Assembly: GCF_001951155.1 (NCBI RefSeq)
Contig: NZ_CP016359.1
Span: 1,822,001 to 1,886,000, forward strand
DNA: 64,000 bases
Source: Christiangramia flava JLT2011
Lineage (GTDB): Bacteria; Bacteroidota; Bacteroidia; Flavobacteriales; Flavobacteriaceae
Reading direction: 5' to 3'
A program made the translations under genes and the position numbers. Shown here piece by piece: positions 34,868 to 42,481 of this stretch. The notes beneath the pieces were generated by a model. It was not told the DNA's origin. It searched no databases and saw only the letters and a program-made list of their open reading frames with translations. Numbering within the stretch: the first letter of the stretch is position 1; every line of letters starts with the position of its first letter.

Positions 34868-36228
34868 ACGGTCATTGAAAAAAGCCGTTGTTCGGGTCGG
34901 TTTCTTTTCAGTCTCAAGTCAAAGGCCATGGCGATGTTTCTTACAAAGCCACGGCCTTTTTCTGTGACCTGGATTTTCCGGTCGCTCAGAAAGATCAATC
35001 CGTCGCTTTCCATTTCCGAAAGGCTGTCTAAAATAGCCTGCTCTTCTTCCGCCGAAATTCGGGTATTTTCCAGGTTGGTTTCCAGGTCACACATCAGTTC
35101 CAGGATGTGTTTTCTCAGGCTCTGGTCTTCCTCATTCAGGATATGTCCGCGAAAAACTGGCAAAATTCCCTGGTTCACCAGTGCTTCATATTCTTCCACC
35201 CCTTTGACGTTCTGCCCAAACGCATACCAGCTGTCTCCAATAGCCGAAACGCCCAGCCCCACCATGAGCTGCGTCTTGGAAGAGGTGTAGCCCATAAAAT
35301 TGCGGTGCAGTGTCTTGGAATTCATGGCTTTTGAAAGACTATCAGATTTCAGTGCAAAATGATCCATCCCGATTTCCAGGTATTCATTTGCCAGCAGCAT
35401 TTTTTTCCCGGTTTCATACTGTCGCTTTTTTTCTTCGGCGGAAGGCAGGTCGGTTTCTTTGAATCCACGCTGGCCATTGCCTTTCAGCCAGGGAGTGTGC
35501 GCATAACTGTAAAAAGCAATGCGGTCTGGCCGAAGCTGAATGGTTTGCTCAATGGTCTTTTCAATATGTTCGGTCTTCTGAAAAGGCAGTCCAAAAATCA
35601 GGTCATGCCCTACGGAAATAAAACCAGCCTCCCGCGCCTGAAGGGTCGCTTTCTGCACATTTTCAAAAGGCTGAATACGGTGAATGGCCTGCTGAACGGT
35701 CGCGTTGTAATCCTGGACGCCGTAGCTCACCCTGCTAAAACCCAAACTGGCAAGCGTTTCCAGGTGTGCCATCGTGGTATTGTTAGGATGCCCTTCAAAA
35801 CTAAGTTCCATCCGGCGACCTCGCCTGGCGTTACTAAAAATGCCATCAATAAGTCGCTGGAGATTTTCAGGGGAAAAGAAAGTAGGTGTTCCGCCGCCTA
35901 AATGCAGTTCGCTGATCACCGGTCTTTTGCCGAAAATATCCAAATAAAGTTTCCATTCTTTCAGCAGGCTTTGCAGGTAAGGAACTTCAACCGAGTGTTG
36001 CCGGGTGATCCTTTTGTTGCAGCCGCAGAAAGTACACAGGCTCTCGCAAAACGGCAGATGTATGTAAAGACTGATGCCCTCACTTTCATTGCTTTCGCGG
36101 AAGCTTTTCCGCAGAGAAGCGGTATAGGCTTTTAAGGAAAATGTTTGGTCGTTCCAGTACGGTACGGTTGGATAACTGGTATATCGTGGGCCGGGAACGT
36201 TGTATTTGGAAATCAGGTTTTGGTTCAT
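34864..36228 (-). CDS. hemN: oxygen-independent coproporphyrinogen III oxidase
   Basis: A 454-aa radical SAM enzyme that converts coproporphyrinogen III to protoporphyrinogen IX without oxygen. The cluster motif YIHLPFCESLCTFCGCNK carries the CxxxCxxCxC arrangement of true HemN (not the HemW relative). ELHLGGGTPTF and RVSYGVQDYN are further HemN blocks, and the first residues (PRYTSYPT) match. It makes haem available when oxygen is scarce, consistent with its CRP/FNR-type promoter at 36245-36288 and the cbb3 locus nearby. Confidence 0.96.
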   Translation of the reverse strand: MNQNLISKYNVPGPRYTSYPTVPYWNDQTFSLKAYTASLRKSFRESNESEGISLYIHLPFCESLCTFCGCNKRITRQHSVEVPYLQSLLKEWKLYLDIFGKRPVISELHLGGGTPTFFSPENLQRLIDGIFSNARRGRRMELSFEGHPNNTTMAHLETLASLGFSRVSYGVQDYNATVQQAIHRIQPFENVQKATLQAREAGFISVGHDLIFGLPFQKTEHIEKTIEQTIQLRPDRIAFYSYAHTPWLKGNGQRGFKETDLPSAEEKKRQYETGKKMLLANEYLEIGMDHFALKSDSLSKAMNSKTLHRNFMGYTSSKTQLMVGLGVSAIGDSWYAFGQNVKGVEEYEALVNQGILPVFRGHILNEEDQSLRKHILELMCDLETNLENTRISAEEEQAILDSLSEMESDGLIFLSDRKIQVTEKGRGFVRNIAMAFDLRLKRNRPEQRLFSMTV

Positions 36229-36244
36229 GACAGAAAGATTTCAG

Positions 36245-36288
36245 CAAAAGTACCGGAAGGCCAAAAGCCGAAATATGAGCAATGTCAT
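36245..36288 (-). promoter_or_regulatory. CRP/FNR-type operator and -7 box of hemN
   Basis: ATGAGCAATGTCAT (36275-36288; ATGAC-attg-CTCAT on the minus strand) has one strong and one weaker half-site. Exactly 22 bp further on the minus strand is TACTTTTG (36245-36252), a perfect TAnnTTTG. The leader to the ATG at 36228 would be about 11 nt. The operator forms the loop of the hairpin at 36263-36300. Confidence 0.7.
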
Positions 36289-36300
36289 TTTTCGGCTTTT
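36263..36300. terminator. hairpin with the hemN operator in its loop (probable terminator of the VWA gene)
   Basis: AAAAGCCGAAA (36263-36273) pairs perfectly with TTTCGGCTTTT (36290-36300). The 16-nt loop (36274-36289) contains the whole CRP/FNR-type palindrome of hemN. On the minus strand the stem ends in TTTT, so it can stop the VWA transcript that ends at 36322; on the plus strand it ends in TTTTT. Confidence 0.65.
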
Positions 36301-36321
36301 TCAGGATATTCTGTGCCGCAT

Positions 36322-37782
36322 CTACAGGCTATTGCTTTTTTGAACCAGTTCCTGAAGCTGCGCCTTATAGCCATGTTCATCGTGTAACTGTGCAGCCTGC
36401 AGCCATTGCAGGACCTTTTCGTAACTGGTGTCGCCTTTAAATTCAGAATCTCTCAGCAACATCCCGAAAGAAGCCACACCTGCGCTGAATTTCATAAAAC
36501 CGGAAGACTGGGAAAAAGGCGTAAGCTCGTCAAAAACCTGTAAGGATATCGGCAGGCTCGAATCGCTGTCTGGCAGTTTGTACCTGCAGTCTACGGTGAT
36601 GGCGGGCAAAGCATAATCGGCATTTACGGCCGGGATGATCTCGTACAGCGCGGTAATATTCTGGTTAATACCAATTTCGCCGGCATCTTTTTCATCGTCT
36701 TCAAAATCTTCCGTATTCAGCACGCGATTTTCGTAGCCTATGAGTCGGTACGCCTGAACTACCTTTGGGCTGAACTCCACCTGGATCTTGACATCCTTGG
36801 CAGCTGTGTAGAACTTCTTGAAATCATATAGGAACACTTTCCGCATTTGTTCAACATTGTCTATATACTCGTAGGTTCCGTTTCCTTTGTTGGCGATCTG
36901 TTCGAGCATCCCGTCCTGAAGATTTCCGCGGCCAACGCCCAAAACCGTAATAAATACGCCCGATTCTCTTTTTTGCTCGATCAATTCGGTGAGTTCCTCC
37001 TGCGAGGAAGCCCCTACGTTGAAATCACCATCGGTTCCTATAACGATCCGGTTATTGCCATGTTCTATAAAATTGGCTTCCGCGATCTCGTAAGCGGTCG
37101 TGATCCCGGCGGCTCCGGCTGTGGAACCTCCGGCACCGAGTTTGCTGATCGCTGCCTTGATCGTGCTCTTTTCGCTCCCCGGTGTGGACGGAAGCAATAC
37201 GCCCGATTCTCCCGCATAGGTAACGATGGCGATTCGATCGTCGTCACTCAATTCATCAGTCAGTGTTTTAAAACCGTTCTTCAGCATTTCGAGTTTGTCT
37301 TCACTACCCATGGATCCTGAGACATCGATAAGAAATACAAAATTGGACGGCCCTAATTCCTCCCGCGGAATATCCTTTCCTTTTACGCCAATTCTTAGCA
37401 GGCGATGACCTTCACTCCAGGGGCTGCTACTAATTTCTCCGTTCAAACTGATCGCTTCACCAGGTTGCTGAGGATAATCCAGCTCGAAATAATTGATCAG
37501 CTCTTCTGTTCTGACGGCGTCTTTTACGGGTAGCTGGTTATCCTGCTGAAGAAACCGGCGCACATTGGCGTAGGAACCTCCATCAGCATCGATCGAAAAG
37601 GTGGAAATGGCGTTTTCTGAAGTTTCGATAAAGGGATTTTCTTCTATTTCGTTGTACTGGTCACCGGAGCCTTCAAAATATAATCCATCAGTATTATTAA
37701 AATAGGCATCTCCGGTACCGCCTTTTTCACAGGAGGCAAGAATGAGCAGGAACATGGGTAGCAGTCTGGAAAGAGTTTTCAT
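36322..37782 (-). CDS. VWA-domain lipoprotein (YfbK-like)
   Basis: A 486-aa lipoprotein (signal ending ILASC). Residues about 45-130 match the vWF_A-associated N-terminal domain (NAISTFSIDADGGSYANVRRFL). The VWA domain follows (about 145-320) with a complete MIDAS: DVSGSMGSEDK, then the Thr region and VIGTDGDFNVG. A DUF3520-type domain is at the C-terminus. Such proteins bind a divalent metal and probably a protein partner at the cell envelope; the role is unknown. The carboxypeptidase-regulatory-like domain that many Bacteroidota homologues have at the N-terminus is absent. Confidence 0.9.
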   Translation of the reverse strand: MKTLSRLLPMFLLILASCEKGGTGDAYFNNTDGLYFEGSGDQYNEIEENPFIETSENAISTFSIDADGGSYANVRRFLQQDNQLPVKDAVRTEELINYFELDYPQQPGEAISLNGEISSSPWSEGHRLLRIGVKGKDIPREELGPSNFVFLIDVSGSMGSEDKLEMLKNGFKTLTDELSDDDRIAIVTYAGESGVLLPSTPGSEKSTIKAAISKLGAGGSTAGAAGITTAYEIAEANFIEHGNNRIVIGTDGDFNVGASSQEELTELIEQKRESGVFITVLGVGRGNLQDGMLEQIANKGNGTYEYIDNVEQMRKVFLYDFKKFYTAAKDVKIQVEFSPKVVQAYRLIGYENRVLNTEDFEDDEKDAGEIGINQNITALYEIIPAVNADYALPAITVDCRYKLPDSDSSLPISLQVFDELTPFSQSSGFMKFSAGVASFGMLLRDSEFKGDTSYEKVLQWLQAAQLHDEHGYKAQLQELVQKSNSL

Positions 37783-37873
37783 ATTCTGAAGATTAGACGT
37801 TTTTAGGATAGATGCGGAAATTTCTTTTCGGTTGCGTCTAAAATTGCCGAAGTTATTGATAGTCCCGAATTTT

Positions 37874-37892
37874 ATTTAAAATGATTCTAAAT
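37874..37892. promoter_or_regulatory. Fur/DtxR-like inverted repeat, copy 1
   Basis: ATTTAAAATGATTCTAAAT is a 19-bp near-palindrome with half-sites ATTTA(A/G)AAT around a central G. It lies between the divergent VWA and 113-aa genes. It resembles Fur or DtxR/MntR boxes (TTTAGnnnnnCTAAA). The centre is 58 bp from that of the second copy. Confidence 0.45.
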
Positions 37893-37931
37893 AATTTGCT
37901 TAATCTCCACAGCCTCGCTATCTTCGTTTTA

Positions 37932-37950
37932 GTTTAGAATTAATCTAAAT
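37932..37950. promoter_or_regulatory. Fur/DtxR-like inverted repeat, copy 2
   Basis: TTTAGA-attaa-TCTAAA (37933-37949) is a perfect inverted repeat and ends 16 bp before the ATG at 37966, so a bound protein would block that gene. It is the better of the two copies. Confidence 0.5.
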
Positions 37951-37965
37951 AATAAATTCTGAAGT

Positions 37966-38307
37966 ATGTGCGAGGTAAAAAAGATCAGCGAGACCCGCAA
38001 CGGCCAACTGTTCCATTTACAAAAAAACGGACTTTTCTGGATGAATTTCAGGAATATCTGTTACGAATTCAGCTATTCTGAAATGGAAGTTTTCAGGAGT
38101 TTTGTGCAGGATCTGGACATCTACGATTCCTGCTGTCCCAATCCCGGATGTTCCTGTAAATTCGCCATTATTCCCACCTCACAGCCCAACCTGTTACTAA
38201 AATTGGAAAAAGATGATCTGGCCGAATTAAAGCGTTTAGTGCTTTGCGAAAATCAGCCGGTTTACCTCGGTTTTCAGGATATCAATTACCAATTGAGCTG
38301 GAACTGA
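37966..38307 (+). CDS. small cysteine-rich hypothetical protein (DUF6686-like)
   Basis: A 113-aa soluble protein without a signal peptide. The first half (MCEVKKISETRNGQLFHL, FWMNFRNICYEFSYSEME) recalls a small Bacteroidota family I believe is filed as DUF6686. The middle holds a cysteine cluster CCPNPGCSCKF that could bind a metal. It sits alone behind two Fur/DtxR-like boxes, which suggests repression by a metal-responsive regulator. It is convergent with the gene at 38323, 15 bp away. The function is unknown. Confidence 0.7.
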   Translation: MCEVKKISETRNGQLFHLQKNGLFWMNFRNICYEFSYSEMEVFRSFVQDLDIYDSCCPNPGCSCKFAIIPTSQPNLLLKLEKDDLAELKRLVLCENQPVYLGFQDINYQLSWN

Positions 38308-38322
38308 TCTTCGCAAAGATTC

Positions 38323-39327
38323 CTAAAGCAAATAATTCAGCGACAGGCTCAGCCTGTTTTTTGCCACGACCTGCCCGTTGTTCAGATTCTGGGCCAGGGG
38401 TTTGATATAGCTGGCACCGATGTTCCATTTTCCATAGCTGAACTCTGCTCCCAGTTTTCCAAATACAGCCGAGCCTCTGGTATGCTGAACAGGCTGCCCG
38501 AACGAACGGTTTTTCCCAAATATTTCCTGCGCGACTCCCGAATACAGCACCAGGTTCACCGGCAGTACTTTTTTCAGGTCTATCCAGGAAAAATTCCGGT
38601 AAAAGAGCAGGCTCGTATTGAGCTGATTTCCGAAGCGATAGCCCTGCTGGTTTTCCTGTTTCAGGATATAATTGGCCTGCAATTTTCCGCCCCAGTCCCG
38701 GTAATTAAGCTGATAGGAACCCGCGAGGATGAAATCCCAGCTACCGGTGCCAAGCTGAAAACCAGGATTCACACTGCCTTCATTATTAGCGCGTTGGTAG
38801 CTACCCAGAGGCAGCTTAATTCCACCGCCAAACCGAAGTTCCTGACGGAAATCTGTTTGCTCAGCGTCCAGATATTCCTGCTGGTATTCCCTGAAGACTT
38901 TATAAAATCCCAGGATACTGAAATCCCCAATCCCGGAAATTTGCTGGGACGTGGCATTGGCGAATTGCCGATGATGGAAATGATAGGGCAGGATGGCACT
39001 TACTGAAATTCGGTCACTAACAGGATAGTTTGCCCATAGCTGAAGTGTGTTGAAATATTCCTCGATCCAGGCTGAATTTTCATAAATGCCATCCCGCGAT
39101 CGATACTCCTGCCCGAGATATCGCAAACCTATGAAGCTGCCACCGCTCAGGCTGCTAAAACCCATGCTGCCACCGGTAGACGCGCAGCCGCAGGCATCAC
39201 AAAAATATGTTTCGTTCCCTCGCGGTTCATCTATCGCCAGGCTGTCTTTGGAAATTCGGGCGCTCATTTTAAGGCTGGAAATGAGCAGGAACAGGTACAA
39301 ACTAATATTCAGAAAATCGTTCATCAT
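38323..39327 (-). CDS. outer-membrane beta-barrel protein with N-terminal Cys motif, MbnP/MbnH operon
   Basis: A 334-aa exported protein. After the signal region comes CDACGCASTGGSMGF, a Cys-Gly-Cys motif that may bind metal, and then alternating strands ending LSLSLNYLL, typical of an outer-membrane barrel. Similar proteins are annotated as transporters in Bacteroidota and accompany MbnP and MbnH-like genes. Its first 26 bp overlap the end of the cytochrome peroxidase gene, so the two are coupled. The transported species is unknown; copper is a guess from context. Confidence 0.75.
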   Translation of the reverse strand: MMNDFLNISLYLFLLISSLKMSARISKDSLAIDEPRGNETYFCDACGCASTGGSMGFSSLSGGSFIGLRYLGQEYRSRDGIYENSAWIEEYFNTLQLWANYPVSDRISVSAILPYHFHHRQFANATSQQISGIGDFSILGFYKVFREYQQEYLDAEQTDFRQELRFGGGIKLPLGSYQRANNEGSVNPGFQLGTGSWDFILAGSYQLNYRDWGGKLQANYILKQENQQGYRFGNQLNTSLLFYRNFSWIDLKKVLPVNLVLYSGVAQEIFGKNRSFGQPVQHTRGSAVFGKLGAEFSYGKWNIGASYIKPLAQNLNNGQVVAKNRLSLSLNYLL

Positions 39328-40342
39328 TTAAAAATATGGTATCGGTTAATGTTTGGAGAAAAGCAATAATGGCCGTTTTTTCAGTTTCCTTCATGGGGAT
39401 TCCCAACTGGCCGTTTTGTCGCAATTTCTCATCTAAAGTTGGCGAATCAACCACGCCGTGATCGTAAAAATCCAGGACTGCTTCCAGGCTTCCGAAACGG
39501 CCATCGTGCATATAGGGCGCAGTGACGCCCACATTGCGCAGACTGGGGACCTTAAATTTGTAATTATCGGCCGCCTTCCCGCTTACTTCTGCCCGTCCCA
39601 GGTCATTGATTTTAGGGTTTACCGGCAATCCGTTATTGCGGAAGGCCTGGTCAGTAAACAGGTCGGTTTGATGGCAGCTACTGCATTTCTGCTGAAAAAG
39701 CTGCATGCCTTTTAATTCAGTCTGGCTGAAGCTTTCCCCATTTTCACCGCGAATGAACTGGTCATAGCGCGAATTCGCGGAAACCATCATGAGCATGAAC
39801 TTGGAAAGCGCTTTTAGAAAGTTTTCATGAGTGATCGCTCCCTCTTCAAAAGCTTCTGAAAAGAGTTTAGGATATTCGGAATCAGCCCGGAGCTTTTCCA
39901 GTACATTCGTCATGGTTTCGCCCATTTCAGCCTCATTGGTAATAGGAATGATTGGAAAAAGATCCAGGTGTGCAGTGGCTCCGTCCCAGGCAAATTCCTT
40001 TAAAAATGCCATGTTCTGGATGGCCGGCGCGTTGCGAATGCCTTCCCGGTCCTCGATCCCGTGGCTGAACTGGTGGCCGTGGTGCGTGAAAGCGAAGCGC
40101 TGTTCATGGCAAAAACCACAGGAGATCACGCCATTTGCCGAAAGTTTACCATCATAAAACAGTTTTTTACCCAGTTCAAAACCTCTTTTGGTAGGAGAAT
40201 TGGCCGAAAGATCGTACTGGATTTCCGGAAAATTTTCAGGTATGGAAACCTGTATTTCTTCATCAAGCGGGATGTACACCGCGTCTTTGGAGCAGGCCGT
40301 AAAAATAGCCAGCAGCCAAACCAGATATATCTTGTTCATCAT
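39302..40342 (-). CDS. MbnH-like di-haem cytochrome c peroxidase family lipoprotein
   Basis: An exported di-haem protein with two CxxCH sites, ISCGFCHEQRF and KCSSCHQTDLF, and the MauG/peroxidase block VPSLRNVGVTAPYMHDGRF. The lipoprotein signal (LLAIFTACSKD) follows directly from the ATG at 40342 (or 40339). The frame is open to 40417, but that start would overlap the MbnP stop and a strong hairpin, so it is rejected. In methanotrophs MbnH oxidises a Trp of MbnP to kynurenine. The MbnP gene lies just upstream, which favours that role over a plain peroxidase. Confidence 0.87.
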   Translation of the reverse strand: MMNKIYLVWLLAIFTACSKDAVYIPLDEEIQVSIPENFPEIQYDLSANSPTKRGFELGKKLFYDGKLSANGVISCGFCHEQRFAFTHHGHQFSHGIEDREGIRNAPAIQNMAFLKEFAWDGATAHLDLFPIIPITNEAEMGETMTNVLEKLRADSEYPKLFSEAFEEGAITHENFLKALSKFMLMMVSANSRYDQFIRGENGESFSQTELKGMQLFQQKCSSCHQTDLFTDQAFRNNGLPVNPKINDLGRAEVSGKAADNYKFKVPSLRNVGVTAPYMHDGRFGSLEAVLDFYDHGVVDSPTLDEKLRQNGQLGIPMKETEKTAIIAFLQTLTDTIFLNDERFSEY

Positions 40343-40356
40343 ACATTCTTTATAAA

Positions 40357-40378
40357 CCGGGAACCCGAAGGCTCCCGG
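40357..40378 (-). other. UUCG-tetraloop hairpin between mbnP and mbnH genes
   Basis: On the minus strand CCGGGAGCC-TTCG-GGTTCCCGG forms a 9-bp stem (one G-U pair) capped by the very stable UUCG tetraloop, followed by TTTATAAAG. It lies between the stop of the MbnP gene (40386) and the MbnH-like start (40342). It could protect the upstream mRNA or reduce read-through. Confidence 0.65.
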
Positions 40379-40385
40379 CGATGAA

Positions 40386-41183
40386 TTAATGGGTGCCGCT
40401 GGCACCGTTATGAACATGATCTACGCGGAACATCCCGGTAAGATTTTCAGCGATCTGGGGGCTTTTGTTTTCATCGACCATGATGACCGATTTCTCTTCC
40501 AGACTTAACTGGTACTGCCCATTCAGAATTTTAGAGGCGTCTACAGCAAGGTGGATCACCGGTTTCAGCTCGCTGCTCACCAACGCGCTGGAAGGCAATG
40601 CCAAGCTGAGTGCACGGTAGTTGTCCAGGCTGCTGCCGTGGCTTCCCATATGGACCTTGAAGTTCTGAGCTTCAGCAGTAGTGGCGGTTGTAAAACTTCC
40701 TTCGTAGTTCAGAAATTTATAGCCGGCCTGCCAGGCCCACATCATTTCATTCGCTTCCGCCAGGCTGAGAAAATCTCCCTGGCCTTCCGCACCCTGCAGG
40801 TATTTTTCCTGGTCTACACCAATTCCAAAACTGATACTGGCATATTCACCTGCCGGTACCTCCTTCAAAACCACCTCGGTATGGCCGGTTTCCTTGTTGA
40901 TTATGAAATAGGAATCGTTTTTAGGATAAGTAAAAACCGTTCCTGAAGCGGTGGTTAATTTGAAATTACTGACGATGTAATTGAGTCGGCTGATCTTCAG
41001 TTGTTCCTGATTGATGCTTTCATAGCCGGAGGTGTTCAGCAGCAGATCGTTGCCGTTGAAACCATTATCGAATTCGATGACCAGGTCATTATGGCCACTA
41101 AGCTGTTCTTCAGAATCTGTGGAACAGGAAATACTGCTGATGGTAAGAATGGCCATCAGGCTGTTCAGAATATATTTTTTCAT
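40386..41183 (-). CDS. MbnP family copper-associated lipoprotein
   Basis: A 265-aa lipoprotein (SISCSTDSE, lipidated Cys about 20). The pattern IVSNFKLTTASG, the centre SLAEANEMMWAWQAGYKFLNYEG with Trp149 and Trp151, and FKVHMGSHG with NGASGTH at the end are typical of the MbnP family. In Methylosinus MbnP one Trp is converted to kynurenine by MbnH and the protein binds Cu(I). Here the partner gene follows directly. Function in a non-methanotroph is not established; copper acquisition or storage is the natural hypothesis. Confidence 0.88.
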   Translation of the reverse strand: MKKYILNSLMAILTISSISCSTDSEEQLSGHNDLVIEFDNGFNGNDLLLNTSGYESINQEQLKISRLNYIVSNFKLTTASGTVFTYPKNDSYFIINKETGHTEVVLKEVPAGEYASISFGIGVDQEKYLQGAEGQGDFLSLAEANEMMWAWQAGYKFLNYEGSFTTATTAEAQNFKVHMGSHGSSLDNYRALSLALPSSALVSSELKPVIHLAVDASKILNGQYQLSLEEKSVIMVDENKSPQIAENLTGMFRVDHVHNGASGTH

Positions 41184-41248
41184 GATAATTATTTAAAATT
41201 TAGACATAGGTATGGCTGTTCGGGAAGTGTGCTTCCCAAAAAGCAGGC

Positions 41249-41632
41249 TTAAATAATTACCTGAAACTGCGGTGGCCTGAGAGGCTTTTCAGCAAAAAGG
41301 AACGTGTAGGAACAGCGACAGCAAACCGGAATGCGCGTAATCTCGCCGGAAGCTACAAATTCAGCAACCAGCCCGTATGGACGAGCTTCGTGGTAGAGGA
41401 GCGTGGATGCATAGCGTTCCTGTAGTTTGCCCTTTTTATCATCCTGTTCCCGTTCTGCCTCTTCCGCAAGACTGCGCATCAGGTAGCATTTCCCGTTGCA
41501 TTCCAGCTCGGGGCGATCCCTGTTCACACACACTTCGGTTACGATATACTCGTAGTGGAAAAGGTAGTCGAAAACCGGTAAAAGAGGCCTGAAAAGCACG
41601 ATCAGGATCACCAGTGACCCTGTAATTCTCAT
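41249..41632 (-). CDS. CNGxCYL-motif small membrane protein, copy 2
   Basis: A 127-aa protein with an N-terminal hydrophobic helix (LVILIVLFRPLLPVFDYLF) and the motif block EVCVNRDRPELECNGKCYLMRSLAEEAE. A second Cys group, PVCCRC, lies near residue 105. The paired Cys in CNGKC suggest metal binding or a disulfide. It is a clear paralogue of the protein at 42112-42477: the same distance from start to RPxxP, the same DRPEL-CNG-CYLM-SLAE core. No named family is recalled. It lies 65 bp before the MbnP gene and 3 bp after the lipoprotein gene at 41636. Confidence 0.75.
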   Translation of the reverse strand: MRITGSLVILIVLFRPLLPVFDYLFHYEYIVTEVCVNRDRPELECNGKCYLMRSLAEEAEREQDDKKGKLQERYASTLLYHEARPYGLVAEFVASGEITRIPVCCRCSYTFLFAEKPLRPPQFQVII

Positions 41633-41635
41633 GGT

Positions 41636-42082
41636 TTATCGCACTAATTCCTGGGCATTGATCAGGCTGGCCGAAATCTCGTCTTCCATACGCCGAACTT
41701 TTTTGAGTTCTGCCTGCAGGGCATCTATTTCCTGCTGGATTTCCTGGTTGCTCATTTTCTTAACCGAAGGTTTCTTTTTCACGAATTCGTCACTGAAACT
41801 GTGCATCCAGCCCATCATCAGGCTGTCTGATCTTTCCAGCTGTTTTTCAGCTTCCAAATAGATGCGCGGATTCGCACTGGTATCGGCAATTTTCTGAAGT
41901 TGTTGTTCCAGCCCGGGAAGATCTCCCATTTTCGGCATTACTTCATCGTGAACTTCCAGTACCTGCTGAAAGAGTTTTTCGTATTCGGCATATTTTTCAG
42001 AAGTATCTTCCGCGCAGGAAAATACCAGTAAGGTCATGCTTGCCAGCAGGACTTTTCTCAAATTTAAAATCATAGGATACAA
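41636..42082 (-). CDS. coiled-coil lipoprotein of the MbnP operon
   Basis: A 148-aa lipoprotein (VFSCAEDTSE). The mature protein is helical and charged, with HDEVMPKMGDLPGLEQQL, DSLMMGWMHSFSDEF and a long heptad-like end (QEIDALQAELKKVRRMEDEI). Homologues in Flavobacteriaceae are sometimes labelled viral A-type inclusion protein, which is only a coiled-coil similarity. The His/Met-rich spots could contact copper. The start may be the ATG at 42082 or 42073. It lies between the two CNGxCYL genes in one transcript. Confidence 0.72.
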   Translation of the reverse strand: MYPMILNLRKVLLASMTLLVFSCAEDTSEKYAEYEKLFQQVLEVHDEVMPKMGDLPGLEQQLQKIADTSANPRIYLEAEKQLERSDSLMMGWMHSFSDEFVKKKPSVKKMSNQEIQQEIDALQAELKKVRRMEDEISASLINAQELVR

Positions 42083-42111
42083 TTGTAGTTAGTAAAAAAT
42101 GCAGTGGGCGG

Positions 42112-42477
42112 CTAACTACAGGGCGGGTGAAATATGGTACCCGTAAGCAGGTATGTGTAGAGCGGGTCTTCCGCAGAAAAGTTGTGCTGCAGTTCTTCAC
42201 TGATGGCAGTCATCCTGCTTTCTGGTAAACTTTGCAAAAACAGCAGCGGAATTTCCACTTTTTTGGCAGATTGTTCCTTTTTATCCTGGGATTCCTTTTC
42301 GGCGGCTTCTGCCAGCGACTTCATAAGGTAACACTGCCCGTTACATTTCAGCTCCGGCCGGTCCTTGTTCTCGCAAAGCTCGGTCGCGATATACTCGTAA
42401 TTCAGGAAATAGGTTGCTACCGGCATAGCGGGCCGTAGCACGATCAGAATTGCAAATAAAGGCAACAACTGTTTCAC
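42112..42477 (-). CDS. CNGxCYL-motif small membrane protein, copy 1
   Basis: A 121-aa paralogue of the protein at 41249-41632: N-terminal helix (LFAILIVLRPAMPVATYF), then ELCENKDRPELKCNGQCYLMKSLAEAAE, then a less conserved tail ending FHPPCS. The GTG at 42477 is preferred over the ATG at 42525: it gives exactly the same distance to the RPxxP motif as in the paralogue, and a perfect -7 box TATATTTG (42482-42489) lies only 4 nt before it, between the two candidate starts. It is the first gene of the MbnP operon. Confidence 0.72.
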   Translation of the reverse strand: MKQLLPLFAILIVLRPAMPVATYFLNYEYIATELCENKDRPELKCNGQCYLMKSLAEAAEKESQDKKEQSAKKVEIPLLFLQSLPESRMTAISEELQHNFSAEDPLYTYLLTGTIFHPPCS

Positions 42478-42481
42478 GCTG

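Noticed and set aside
40343..40417. Longer start for the MbnH-like gene
   Set aside because: It would overlap the MbnP stop and the UUCG hairpin and would bury the lipoprotein signal 25 residues inside the protein.
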